This document shows, in pieces, positions 22,763 to 33,155 of a DNA stretch of 64,000 nt. The DNA comes from Tupaia tana (Eukaryota; Chordata; Mammalia; Scandentia; Tupaiidae), in contig JAKSZU010000005.1 in assembly GCA_026018925.1 (NCBI GenBank), positions 81,767,398 to 81,831,397 on the forward strand, given 5' to 3'. Within the stretch, counting starts at the first letter, position 1, and each line of letters opens with the position of its first letter. The notes under the pieces are model-generated. The model made no database searches and had not been told where the DNA came from. It saw only the letters and a program-made list of their open reading frames with translations. Made by a program: the position numbers and the translations under genes.

Positions 22763-23026
22763 TGGGCCAGTCTGTGGCATGGTGGTTAAAGTGCTAGATT
22801 CTCACATGGCCCACTCTGTGGTTCTAGTCTCTGACACAGTGCTTTGAAAAACACACATGTGAGTACACACCCAAAATCCCACAAGGAGAATGGGGGAGAA
22901 GAAATTTCAGCATGGTCATTTCCCAAGGAGTGATTTCTCTCTCTCCTCTCTGTCTTTCTCTGGCCAGTGTAGTGTACTAACCCTATGTCAAAAATCTATA
23001 AAACAAAAACCACCACTACCAACAAC
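22763..23026 (+). mobile_element. Old tSINE-A subtype, plus strand, with TSD
   Basis: Starts GGGCCAGTCTGTGGCATGG with a tSINE-B-like head, but has the long body (CCCAAAATCCCACAAGGAG) and TTCCCAAGGAGTGATTTCTC. Target-site duplication AAAAGAGATATT at 22750-22761 and 23027-23038. It shows that the long body was once carried behind a GGTGGTTAA-type head. Confidence 0.88.
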
Positions 23027-23242
23027 AAAAGAGATATTACTTTCAAAATATTTCAATCCACATTGTAGGAAGTATTTTACAAAGGATACATGTCAACAAA
23101 TATCAATAGTATATATTAATAATATTTTGGTGTCATCATTATTACAAAATATCTACCTGCAGAATGTATATAATCACTAGAATTAGAGTAGTTAGGGATG
23201 TTAGAATATCCCCATTAGAAACAACTGCTTTTATTGTTTCTT

Positions 23243-23403
23243 TTTTTAAGAATTTTTTATTGAACTTTATTCATTTATTTTATTTTCATTTGAAAAGAGA
23301 GAGAAAGAGAGAAAGCAAGCTGCCAGGGTCGGGACTCAAACTGCGGTCAGCCATGTGGGAATCCTGCACCCTTAACTACCATGCCACCTGACCTGCTGGT
23401 CCC
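23243..23403 (-). mobile_element. tSINE-B, minus strand
   Basis: TTATTCATTTATTTTATTTT tail, GAAAGCAAGCTGCCAGG, B box in sense AGTTTGAGTCC, and the head end CTGCTGGTCCC at 23403. Confidence 0.88.
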
Positions 23404-23466
23404 ATTTCTTCCTTCCTTCCTTCCTTCCTTCCTTCCTTCCTTCCTTCCTTCCTTCCTTCCTTCCTT

Positions 23467-23522
<56 letters not shown>

Positions 23523-23571
23523 CTTCTTCTTCTTCTTCTTCTTCTTCTTCTTCTTCTTCTTCTTCTTCTTT
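23404..23571. repeat. Compound (TTCC)n-(TC)n-(TTC)n microsatellite
   Basis: Three pyrimidine arrays lie head to tail: (TTCC)n about 23407-23466, (TC)n about 23471-23518 and (TTC)n about 23519-23570. The whole 165 bp is pure pyrimidine on the plus strand. It links two minus-strand SINEs. Open frames through it (poly-Ser, poly-Glu) are not genes. Confidence 0.97.
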
Positions 23572-23786
23572 TTTAAAAATTATTGCCATAGGGTGCATGC
23601 TAAGACAGGGACAGAGAGGGAAGGTGAAATTGCATGTTGTAATCCATTCTACATTCTCTTCTCAGATTTTGAGTATGAACACATAACTTGCCTGATGTTT
23701 TTCTCAAGTCACTCACTCTGGGACTCAAACCTAAAGTCATTTATGTAGGATCAGCCCTTTTAACCACCATGCCATGAGCTTGCCCA
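23572..23786 (-). mobile_element. Old tSINE-A copy, minus strand
   Basis: TTATTGCCATAGGGTGCATG opens it and TTTTAACCACCATGCCATGAG near the end is the reverse of the head. The microsatellite on its left is at the position of the SINE tail and probably grew from it. Confidence 0.78.
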
Positions 23787-24375
23787 CAACAGTTTTTATA
23801 CACTCAGTGATTTGGGAAATTCTGTCTGTCCGAAGTAGGTTACAAGAAAGGACACTGAAATGACTATTCTAGTTCTCTCATACCCATTCTTCCCTTCCAA
23901 CTGTTGATTTCATCTTCTAACATCTGCTCTGAAATAATTTACCATTTCTACTCTGTTCAACTTTCAGCAATTGTGACTCATTCTGTTTTTCTTAATCACT
24001 TCCAAAAAAGTAGTCATAATCTCCTTCAATTGCTCAGAGAGAGGAAGTATTCACATTTATTCCTTTTCATCACAATTTAAACTGGCTGCTATACTTTCCT
24101 AAAAGACATCAAATCATGTTCATAAAAATAATTTCCAAATTACAACAAGTTAAAGCACTTATTTTTATATCTCTTCTGCAAAGACTGCATTGTATCCAAA
24201 AGGCTTTAAGAATTCGGGATGACAAATTCTATGATAATTTCTATTACTCAACTCACTCTTTGTTGGCTTTTTCAGATTTGCTGTGAAACATTTGATGTGC
24301 CATCAAAATTGCCTCCATATAAAGAAATGGTGTTATTTTATTAGGACAGTGTGACTGTGTTTCACCCATTAATGT
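23787..24375. other. Unique DNA
   Basis: Nothing recognised. Confidence 0.45.
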
Positions 24376-24629
24376 CTTTTTTTTTTTTTTTTTGAGATTT
24401 TTGCTATAGGGTACATGTGTTCACTGGAGACAGAGAGAGGCAAAAAGTGAGACATCATCCCTTGGGGGCATGGTCTTTCCACAATCCCTTTCCCTCCGTT
24501 CTCTCAGGATTTTAGGCACTCACACACATGTGCCCAACATGAGTTTCAAGTCACTGGATCTGGGACTTGAGGCATGGTTCACTACATGGGAGTCTAAGAA
24601 TGTAACCTTTCCACCATCTGCTGGTCTGT
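24376..24629 (-). mobile_element. tSINE-A, minus strand, diverged
   Basis: T18 tail, GAGATTTTTGCTATAGGGTA, CCCTTGGGGG remnant of the palindrome, head end ATCTGCTGGTCTG. The B-box region (CTGGGACTTGAGGC in reverse) is damaged. Confidence 0.87.
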
Positions 24630-27065
24630 CAAATTTGTTGTATTTGACATGTGTTATTCTTATTCATTTGGTATTTTAAAGACATTTTTGTCTTTTTATC
24701 TTTATGTTTGTTTTTCCTCATATTTGAGTAATGAGTTTACAATTTTAAAGTTATAGTGCAATGAACTTATACGGACAAATATCAGAAGTTTTCTTTTCTA
24801 GCTGACTAAGGTTAAGGCATGGGAAAAAAAAGCTTCTAGACCCTATCAGGGGTACTGTATTTCTTTTTGTCTCTCTTTCTCCCTGTCTCTGTCACTCACA
24901 GGATGAACAAGTAAATAAACCTAAAATCCTTTTAACTTGCTACATCTTATTATGCATTGTTCACTCAACAATGAGAAGATTTTAAATGTTCACAGAAGAA
25001 AATAATGCTAAATGTGTGAGATGGTGAAACATTTATTGCCCTGGTTTGATCATTACATATGGTATTTTTGTATTGAAAAACCACACTCTGTTCCACAAAC
25101 ATGTACTATTATTTTTACAATTAGAGTTGTTTTAAAAAGTACTCAAAGTACAGTTTTACAGCTGGTCAGTTATCTCAAGCAATATTATACATTTTATTTT
25201 TGCTTTGCTTTTCAGTCAGAGGGTTGCTTTTGTTTTTCTTTCGCTTTATTAGTATTTTTTTAAATTCTTCTTTGTTTTTCAAGCTTCCTCTCCCGATCAG
25301 CTAAGGTTTCTAATAAGACTCCTATACAATCCCTCTCAGCATTTCCATGCCCGACAGTGTTTCTGTTCTCCTCGTCTTTATAATTGCATAGCTAACCACA
25401 GCAAAGATATGATAGCTTAGAATGAAGAATGAATTCTGTGATATCTGACTTTTTTTATAAATGCATAGTTTACAAATTTATTTAAAAATATTTTTATAGT
25501 ATTCATGTGAAATAGTTATTAACCATAATTATCAAGAGATAGACCTAAGAAGTAAAACTAGTAGCTGAATTTTTTATAGTGATATGTGTGTGGATATATA
25601 GAGAGAAATATATGTATTAGTATTCACATATTCACATTATATAAATATTAATGCATATAATATATGCATTAATCCTTTATGTATTATCTATGTATAGATA
25701 ATACATATAATGCATGTCTTAATGTGTACATATACATTATATATACACTACTATGTGCGTTTATAGATAGACATTTATATACAATGACTATGCACATTAA
25801 AAACTACTTCCGTAGGAAAGATCTAGCCTGGTCACATTTTAGTATCATTACATTTAGGATCACAAGCCATCAGGAGTCATTTGTTTTCAACTTGAAGCTC
25901 ATGTAGTGTCATGCTATTCTCATTCATTTTGTTATTAGAACCCAAATATTGATAAAGCCACTTCTCCATTGAGTTTTATCTTTCAACCACCTCAGGTAAA
26001 CACCAAATTCCTGCAGTCTTTCTTTTATTTCCTAAATTCTTTCATACTTACATTTTCTAAGACAATTTCACTTCTTATTTCAAACCTTCACACTCTCTAG
26101 TCTCCTCCTTGCTCACAACTACTGACTGAGTCACTGTGATCACTGTAGCAATTAGAAGAGATGTTCTGAGAGCCCTCTCTTCCAATCCACTGTGTGCCTC
26201 CTTACAGGTGTGCTCTGTGTTTCTTATGACTATTGTTAGGGAGGAACTCTCTGTGTTTATATCCAACAATAGCTGGATTTATGGCAATGTTGACCTTCTC
26301 TCCTACTTACTGTTTCCTTTCTACCTTGTTTTTCTATTTATTTTATAAATTTATCTTTGGAAACAATCTTTAATAATGCTTGAGTTAGACAAAATTATAG
26401 TTTTCTCTTAAAGAACATAAATTTATGTTTATATGATTTATCTAATCTAAAACACTTAATTTTATTGTATACTATGCACATAAAATAACATACATTAATT
26501 AGAATTTCAACTCCTCATAGCCTCAATTCCCAGGAAGTAAGAAATGTCTAAAGGATTGTTATACAGCAACAACATAAAATTATACATTTTATACTATTAT
26601 CTATTATTTACTTCAATCACTTCTAACAACATGCATAAAGGCAATATTTTCTTGACCTTAGTTTAAAAAATACTTTTTAATTCAAATTCTCCTCCAAATA
26701 TCATTATAATCTAATTTTATTTAGTAGCAAAATTATTTGAAAAAGTTATTCAATACTTGCTGTCCTTAACGTCTCTTATTTTCTTCTTTCTTAAACTTGC
26801 TACCTCAGACTTTGCTCCAATTTCCAAGACAGCTTCATACCAATATCATTTGCTCCACATGACAATGAAGAAGAGACAGCAATTTTTTGTTTTCATATTT
26901 TGTGTCCACTATGAAGGATTTGACGCTGTTGCTCACTGTTACTTTGTCTTTCTAACTTGGCAAACAAATGGTTTTCCTCTTACTCTCATGACTATTTCTT
27001 TTTTTTATCTATTCTTCATTCCCCTGAAGACCACACATTGGAAAAACTAAGAACATATTTCTCTG
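24630..27065. other. Long repeat-poor interval
   Basis: About 2.4 kb without SINE or L1. The double palindrome at 25647-25707 sits in an AT-rich stretch (25560-25770). Short frames at 25012-25263 and 26757-27050 have no recognisable domain. Confidence 0.5.
25647..25707. repeat. Two adjacent perfect AT-rich palindromes
   Basis: First: arms ATTAATGCATATA and TATATGCATTAAT around a single A (25647-25673). Second: arms TATGTATTATCTAT (25678-25691) and ATAGATAATACATA (25694-25707) around GT. Both are perfect, so each could extrude as a cruciform. Confidence 0.93.
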
Positions 27066-27321
27066 TAGGCCAGAAGATGGCTTAGCCATTCAGTCACTGC
27101 ATTCCCACATGGCCAGTGATTGTTCAAGTCTCAACCTGTTGGTTTGAAAATCATGTTGGGGCATGTGCGCGCATATCCAAGATCCCTATGAAAGAACGGA
27201 GGAAAAGGGATTGTGGCATGACCATCCCCCTTGGGGGATCATTTCTCACTGTCTCTTTCTCTATCTCTAGTTCTTTCCAGTGAGTACATGCATCCTAAGG
27301 CAAAATGTCTGAAAAAAAATG
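27066..27321 (+). mobile_element. Old tSINE-A copy, plus strand
   Basis: GTAGGCCAGAAGATGGCTTA head, B-box remnant TGTTCAAGTCT, CATGTGCGCGCATATCC, the CCCCCTTGGGGG palindrome and the CATCCTAAGGCAAAATG end. Confidence 0.85.
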
Positions 27322-27954
27322 TTTCTATGAACTCACATGTTTTATATCATGAGGCTGTAAATGCTATCTAGATGTTGATAACTTTCAATGTGTATTGTCA
27401 GCCTTGACACAGGAGAGAATTTTGACCTTATGTATCCAACATCTTCCATAGCACCTTCACTTGAAACTTGTAATTGGCATTCAAAATTGACATAATAAAA
27501 ACCGAAATGAATTCTTGTTCCTAATCTACCCCCACAAGGTTTTCTTAAAAACTTTCCCATATCAGACATGGGCCACACTGTTTTTCCAATTGTTTTAAGC
27601 ACACCAGAAAATCCTGCAGGGTTAGCTTTTCAAATTCATCTAGATCGTAACCACGTTTTATTACCTTAGCTATTTAGATTCTCCTCATCTTGGAAAAAGT
27701 CACTATCACCTGTAACCTAATTCTGCACCTTCATCAACAGTTTGTTCAAATATTTTGTGCATTATATGCCCTATTACATATCCTCATGTTAAACTTTAAG
27801 TACCAGGAGGCCAGAGATATTTGTTTGGTCGATGACATGTGCCAAGTGATTGAGTTATGTCTCATCAACATTTGTTTGATAAATGTCTTGTTTGCTTTTT
27901 TTGTTTTTAATTGTGTGTGAATGTATGTGTGCCCGTGTACCCATGCCAGGTAAA
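27322..27954. other. Unique DNA
   Basis: Nothing recognised. The minus-strand frame at 27342-27602 has no domain I know. Confidence 0.45.
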
Positions 27955-28090
27955 AATTATTTCATTTGACTCTCGTCAACTCCTTCTAGGGAAAGGAAAA
28001 CATAACTTGGCCTAAACAAACTTATATGATTAATCTCAGATTCAAAATCTGAATTTAGCCTATGATTATCTAGTTTATTCTGCCCTATTA
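27955..28090 (-). mobile_element. MIR-like fragment, minus strand
   Basis: TTCATTTGACTCTCGTCAAC, then a region like 'aggaaactgaggc ... aacttgcccaaggtcacacag', then CAGATTCAAAATCTGAATTT. The order fits antisense MIR, with heavy divergence. Confidence 0.45.
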
Positions 28091-28296
28091 TTCTTAAAAC
28101 CATATGTCACTTTATTATGTGAGAGTACTTTGATTAACCAAGGAGACTTCACAACAAACATGTAGATAAATATAAGAGCTCTCATTTACAGTTGAATAGT
28201 CTAACTTTGAGGGCCTAATTTATCTGCAAGTGGTCCTAGAAGTTCTGAAATCAAGATATTCGCATAGAATTTTCAGCTTTAGATTAAGAACTCTAT

Positions 28297-28548
28297 TGGG
28301 CCAGCCTGTAGTCAGGGACTAAGGTAGCTGAATCCCACACAGTTGGAAACCACTTACAGGTTTGGTTCCAGACCTAGCCACGTGAGAATTGACACTCATA
28401 CCTCTCAGAAATCCCAAAAGGAGAGGGTGATGGAAAAGAACTGCAGTATAATTATGCCCCATGGGGGTGCTTTCTCCTCTCACTCTCTCTCTCTCGCTCT
28501 GTCCAGTGAACACATGTGTGACATATTAAAAATAAAAGGAAAATACAA
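28297..28548 (+). mobile_element. Old tSINE-A copy, plus strand
   Basis: GGGCCAGCCTGTAGTCAGGG head, AAATCCCAAAAGGAGAGGG body, CCCATGGGGGTGCTTTCTCC palindrome region, then (TC)n and an AAAATAAAAGG tail. ATTAAGAAC is found near both ends, a possible duplication. Confidence 0.82.
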
Positions 28549-29000
28549 ATTAAGAACAGTTTGCAGTATAATGGTAATATTTACTATAGTAGGTAAAAGA
28601 AAAGTTTACCCAAAGACATAGATCATAACCTAAAGATATTGATAGCTTTGTTTTGCTCCTCTTTGTATTTCCTAAAACTTATTAAAACACAGCATCTATT
28701 GATAAGAAAGCACAAATTCTGTAATTGCTGAATATAAATAATTTTTTTTTCTGAAACTCTGCTGAGTAATCTAATATGGCAAATAAGCAGATTGTAGCCT
28801 TATGTAGTAGATGAAACTGTAACTTTCCAATATTATGCATACAGGTTCCTGAACATTTTTCAAAATCTATAGTATCTAACATTTTATAACAATGTAATCA
28901 CCAAACATGTAAATGATGACCTGTTAGAAATGCTAGCATAAGACATTTAAATAGTGAATTCTAAACATTCAAAAAGAAATGCAATCAAGAAAGATTTGCA

Positions 29001-29276
29001 GGGAACCAGCAGTTAGCGTAATGGCTATGTCGCTGGACTCCCACGTAGTCGACTGCGGTTCGCGTCTCGGACCCGGTGGCTTACAACTCACGCCGGGCGC
29101 GTGTGCGTGCGTGCCCAAGATCCCAAGAGGAGAATGGAGGAGAAGGGATTGCGGCGTGACCATCCCCCCTGGGGGGTGATTTCTCGCTTTCTGTCTCTAT
29201 GTCTCTCTCTGTCTGTCTGGCGAGCACACGCGCCCTATAGCAAAAAACCTCTCCAAAAAAAAAAAAAAAAAAAAAA
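29001..29276 (+). mobile_element. tSINE-A, young subfamily with GGTTCGCGTC B box
   Basis: One of the two best-preserved copies. Head GGGAACCAGCAGTTAGCG, B box GGTTCGCGTC in place of GGTTCGAGTC, and ACAACTCACGCCGGGCGCG. The body can fold on itself: GGGCGCGTGTGC (29095-29106) is perfectly complementary to GCACACGCGCCC (29224-29235), with CCCCCCTGGGGGG (29164-29176) near the middle. Target-site duplication AGATTTGCA at 28992-29000 and 29277-29285. Confidence 0.96.
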
Positions 29277-29289
29277 AGATTTGCAATGG

Positions 29290-29855
29290 GTAAAAGACAT
29301 GTTCTTTCATTAAGAAGAGGTAGAATGAAGAATGAAGATTGTGAAAGAGGATTTGTGAAAATCTCAGTATTTTCCCACCATCAGGCATGATTTAAGGTAC
29401 TTCAGACTTAGGAAAATTATGAGATTACAAAAACACATTCTCTCTTATTATCGGCACTGGCTGCAGTCACCTGGAATAGTTTTGAGGTACTTTTGGGGGG
29501 TATCTATGTGCTGATTTGAAAGCCGTTCTTGGATATGGGTCCTTCCAAGAATTGTAACAGTAAGTGGTTTCTTGCACACTTGATATTGAGGAAGAGGTAA
29601 TACCCGAAACAGAACAATATCAGAAATAGAAAGAGCTCACATGCCCTATAAAAAAAATTTAAAATAATAATAACAAATAAAATGAATGTTTTTTAAAAAG
29701 AGAGAAAGAAATAGAATGCAAATGAAATATGTCTGTGTTGTTCACCTTTGGGAAAAACTTATCTGAAGCAGATTAAGAATTTTAAAAAGTTCATTTGATG
29801 CATGCGTTAATCTTTTTTGTGTGTTGAACTATCCTTAAGCAATTTAAAGATGAAG
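29290..29855. other. Mostly unique DNA with a possible SINE tail
   Basis: Near 29636-29700, CTCACATGCCCTATAAAAAA followed by AAATAATAATAACAAAT looks like the 3' tail of a SINE without its body. Nothing else is recognised. Confidence 0.35.
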
Positions 29856-30100
29856 TCAGGGACTAGACAGTGAAATGTGACACTCTGTTAGGCTGATCCA
29901 CGTGGTCAAGTTCTTCATTCACGCTTGGTGGCCTCCCTGAGTATGCCATGCATGCCCATGCTTATTATCAGGAGGTTGGCTGAGGCCAGGGGTGGATTAT
30001 GGCATCAAGACCCTGTTGCAAGTGTACTCTCTCTATTTCCCATTGGAAAAACAAAATCAAAAACAAAACAAAACAACAAAAAAACAAAAAGATCAATTTA
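29856..30100 (+). mobile_element. Older 'type C' SINE-like repeat
   Basis: CAGGGACTAGACAGTGAAAT, GGCTGATCCACGTGGTCAAG, then GGCATCAAGACCCTGTTGCA followed by a CT-rich stretch and an (A/C)-rich tail from 30045. The 'gagaccctgttgaaactct' stretch is also present at 38750, which is why I group them. Confidence 0.45.
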
Positions 30101-30180
30101 GAGGTGAGCAGTTACCTCAAAGTAAAATTATACACAGATAGCGTTATAACACATAACTGCTTTGAAATGTTCACAATCTT

Positions 30181-30238
30181 TTTTTAATTCTTTCATTTTA
30201 TTTATCATTATTATTTTTTAAATTTTATACAGACACTC

Positions 30239-30300
<62 letters not shown>

Positions 30301-30417
30301 GAGAGAAGGAAGGAAAGTGAGAAAACAAGTCACCAGGTCACCAGGTCCAGGACTTGAACTGTGGTCGGCAATGTGGGAGTCCAGTGTCCCAACCTCCATG
30401 CCACCTGCTAGCCCCAA
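30181..30417 (-). mobile_element. tSINE-B, minus strand, with (GA)n expansion
   Basis: The CT-rich arm of this copy has expanded to (GA)n at 30242-30290. The head end is CCACCTGCTAGCCCC. Target-site duplication TTCACAATCTT, ending at 30180 and 30432. Confidence 0.92.
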
Positions 30418-30475
30418 GTTTTTCACAATCTTGCTAAAATAGATACAAACTTAGGACTATGAGAGGCTATTTAAC

Positions 30476-30550
30476 AATCTATCTATATCTATCTTTCTAT
30501 CTATCATCTCTATCTATTTATCATCTATATCTATCTAACATCTATTTATT
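30476..30550. repeat. (TATC)n-like microsatellite
   Basis: Imperfect ATCT/TATC array. It abuts the tail side of the minus-strand SINE that follows. Confidence 0.93.
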
Positions 30551-30806
30551 TTCTGCCAGTAGATGCATGCACTTGCCAGAAAGAGATATAGACACACAGA
30601 GAGAGACAAAAAGAGAGAGAAAGCACCCCCAATGGGGCATGGTCACACCTCAGTCTTTTGCTTCATTCTCCATCCTGTTGGATTCTTTGTAATACATGTA
30701 CATGTTCCCAGTTTTCTTCAACCTGCTAAGGCCAGGATTTGAACCACAGCTCACACTGTGGTTCGCATTAGCCCTTAACCAGCAGGCTATGGTTTGTGCC
30801 AGTCCA
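30551..30806 (-). mobile_element. Old tSINE-A copy, minus strand
   Basis: TTCTGCCAGTAGATGCATGC tail side, CACCCCCAATGGGGC palindrome remnant, and the head end TATGGTTTGTGCCAGTCC. A local duplication, CACAGCTCACACTGTGGTTC, sits in the B-box region. Confidence 0.8.
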
Positions 30807-30899
30807 AGACACAATCTCGTATAATGACCAAAAGCACTTTTCTAATTTCTTGCTGCAAAAGTTTGAGTTTTATTTTTGTCATTAGTGGAAGTTGTTGCA

Positions 30900-31290
30900 A
30901 GTGTTATTGAGTTCCTTTATAGGTAAGGTGGTAATAATAAAATGCTGTTTCAGAAGGATTTGAACATGTGTGAACTCATTAATAAAAATGCTGGGATCAG
31001 CAGATGGTGTAATAGTTACATCACTGGACTCCCGCATAGTCAGCTGTGGTCCAGGTCCCAGACTTGAAGGTTAATACTCACACCATGTGCATGTGCATGC
31101 ATGCCCAAGATCCTGAGAGGAGAATGGAGGAGAATTATCCCCCTCGGCTTTCTGTCTTTCTGCCTTTCTCTATCTTTCCGGAGAGGGCATATACCCTATA
31201 GCAAAAATATCTCCTAAAAAAAAAAAGAAAAGTGCTTATAACACTGCCAGGTCCACAATAAGAAAATATGAATATTAGCAGTGTGTTATA
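30900..31290 (+). mobile_element. MIR 3'-half, split by a tSINE-A
   Basis: GGATTTGAACATGTGTGAAC, then TCATTAATAAAAATGC, and after the SINE AAGTGCTTATAACACTGCCA follow the MIR 3' end order ('gattaaatgag ... aaagtgcttagaacagtgcctgg'). The match is approximate and from memory. Confidence 0.55.
30992..31230 (+). mobile_element. tSINE-A, plus strand, inserted in MIR
   Basis: GGGATCAGCAGATGGTGTAA head, B-box remnant GGTCCAGGTCC, then a deletion that joins AGGAGAATTATC directly to CCCCTCGGC, so most of the palindrome is gone. It ends CCCTATAGC plus poly(A). Flanks AAAATGCT and AAAGTGCT support a duplication of the MIR target. Confidence 0.88.
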
Positions 31291-31379
31291 ATAATTATTA
31301 TCTATATGTAGATAAATACAATGTGAATTAATAGAAAGATCAAATGTATGTGTATTTATATTTTTACTATAATTTGACT

Positions 31380-31740
31380 GTTTCTGCCAAAAATTCATGT
31401 GTTAAAATTTGGCAAACCATTGTAATGGTGTTGAAAAGGTGACAACTTAATCCACTTATGGTATACAGAAATGATGATTTTGGGAAGACATTAGGATTAG
31501 ATATGGTCTTCAGGGTGAGGTCCCCATGATTGACTCCTAGTAACTTTATAAGAAGAGTACCTAAGAGTCACAGACACAGAATACCTTATCTCTTGCCATG
31601 TGATGTCCTGGGCTGCTTCAGAGCTCTGCAGAGTCTCTGCCAATACAAGAACTCTTACCAATTGACTGATGTGGCCTCATAACCTTGCGCCTCCAAAACC
31701 GTGAGCTAAACAAGCCTAAACATATAATTTAGATTGCTTA
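31380..31740 (+). mobile_element. Old mammal-wide dispersed repeat
   Basis: CAAAAATTCATGTGTTAAAA, GATTTTGGGAAGACATTAGG, TTTATAAGAAGAGTACCTAA, CTTGCCATGTGATG and CTCCAAAACCGTGAGCTAAA follow a familiar consensus ('aaattcatatgttgaaa ... ttataagaagag ... cagaactgtgagaaataaa'). The opposite-strand relative is at 40831-41110. I do not name the family. Confidence 0.65.
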
Positions 31741-31807
31741 TATTTAATGAGAAGTACACAGTTAACTGTGAAAGTTCTTTATGTGGTCTTTACACTTTAA
31801 TAACTTC

Positions 31808-32080
31808 TTTTCTTTTTTCTTTTTTTTTTTTTTTGGAGGGGTTTTTGCTATAGTGTGCATGCGCTCACCAGAAGTACAGAGACAAAGAGACAGAAAGCGA
31901 GAAATCACCCCCAGGGGGGACAGCCACGTCGTAATCCCTTCTCCTCCATTCTTCTCTCGAGATCTTGGGCACGCATGCACACATGCCTGTCATGAGTTTA
32001 AGCCATTGGGTCTAGGGCTCGAACCACGGTTGATTACCTGGGAGTCCAGCGACATAGCCATTACGCCAATTACTGCTCCC
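31808..32080 (-). mobile_element. tSINE-A, minus strand
   Basis: T16 tail, GGTTTTTGCTATAGTGTGC, CACCCCCAGGGGGG palindrome, head end TTACTGCTCCC. Sense B box GGTTCGAGCCC has one change. Flanks TAATAACTTC and TAATAATTTC suggest a duplication. Confidence 0.9.
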
Positions 32081-32194
32081 TCTGTAATAATTTCAATGTG
32101 GTTAATAAAAGGTATTTAGGTGCTGAATGTTCCGTAAGTATCTAAATTTCTATTGATAAAATATGGCCTGCTTTAAAATAGAGAGTTATCAATT

Positions 32195-32453
32195 TTTTTT
32201 AATTTGAAGAGGTTTTTGCTATAGGGCGCGTGCGCTCGCCAGACAGAGAGAGACAGAGAGACAGAAAGCGAGAAATCACCCCTTGGGGGGATGGCCACTC
32301 CGCAATCCCTTCTCCTCCATTCTCCTCTCGGGATCTTGGGCACGCACGCACAGATGACCAGAGTGAGTTTAAGCCACCAGGTCCAGGACTCGAACCGCTT
32401 TCAACTACGTGGGAGTCCAGCAACATAGCCATTACGCTAATTGCTGGTTCCCC
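32195..32453 (-). mobile_element. tSINE-A, minus strand, with TSD
   Basis: AGAGGTTTTTGCTATAGGGC tail signature, sense B box GGTTCGAGTCC, head end GCTGGTTCCC. The tail is very short (T8). Target-site duplication TTATCAATT at 32186-32194 and 32458-32466. Confidence 0.93.
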
Positions 32454-32569
32454 CTATTTATCAATTATTGATTAACTATTTCATTTTCTAGCTATATATA
32501 TTTCTAAAATATAATACAACAGTTTATTTTTATTACTCTGTAATTCAGAGACTTTTTTTTTGAAATAAG

Positions 32570-32680
32570 ATTCGTATCTAGGGTATAAAATGAGTAATTT
32601 TTAAATACTATCATAGGAGAATTAGAACATGTATGAACTACATTAATAAAATGCTGGAATTAGCAATGGCATAAATATAT
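32570..32680 (+). mobile_element. MIR 3'-end-like fragment
   Basis: GGTATAAAATGAGTAATTTT, then GAACATGTATGAACTACATT and AATAAAATGCTGGAATTAGC. It aligns with the copy at 30940-30991, as two members of one family would. Confidence 0.45.
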
Positions 32681-32998
32681 AAATGTAAATATATAGATAT
32701 AAATATATAATATTGAGTGTTTGTTTATATTCACAGCACAGTAAAACACTTAAGGATTTAGCATCTAATTTAATAGAATTTTAATTTCCCTAATGAAAGT
32801 TAAAATGTATATCAAGTTTAATACATGTTCACTTTCAGAGAATACCAATACCAAAAGGTACAAAAGCAAAACCTAATGCGTACCTAGCTAGATACTTTCC
32901 TTTACTTTTTGCTGACTTATTTTCTTTGCAATTTTATAACAACTTAAATATCTTGGGTTATCTTATTTCTGATATTTTATAATAATGTATGGGTATCG

Positions 32999-33155
32999 TT
33001 TTTTTTAAGAATTATTTATTCATTCATTTATTTTAATTTGACTGGACAGAGAAAGAGGGAAAATGAGAAAGCCAGTCACCAGGTCTGGGACTTGAACTAT
33101 GCTCAGCCATGTGGGAGTGTCCAGTGCCTGAACCACTAAGCTCTCTGCTGGCCCC
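32999..33155 (-). mobile_element. tSINE-B, minus strand
   Basis: TTAAGAATTATTTATTCATT tail, GAGAAAGCCAGTCACCAGG, sense B box AGTTCAAGTCC, head end TCTGCTGGCCCC. Confidence 0.88.

Noticed and set aside
23347-23686. Poly-Ser and poly-Glu frames on the two strands
   Set aside because: Pure translation of (TTC)n/(TC)n/(TTCC)n microsatellites.
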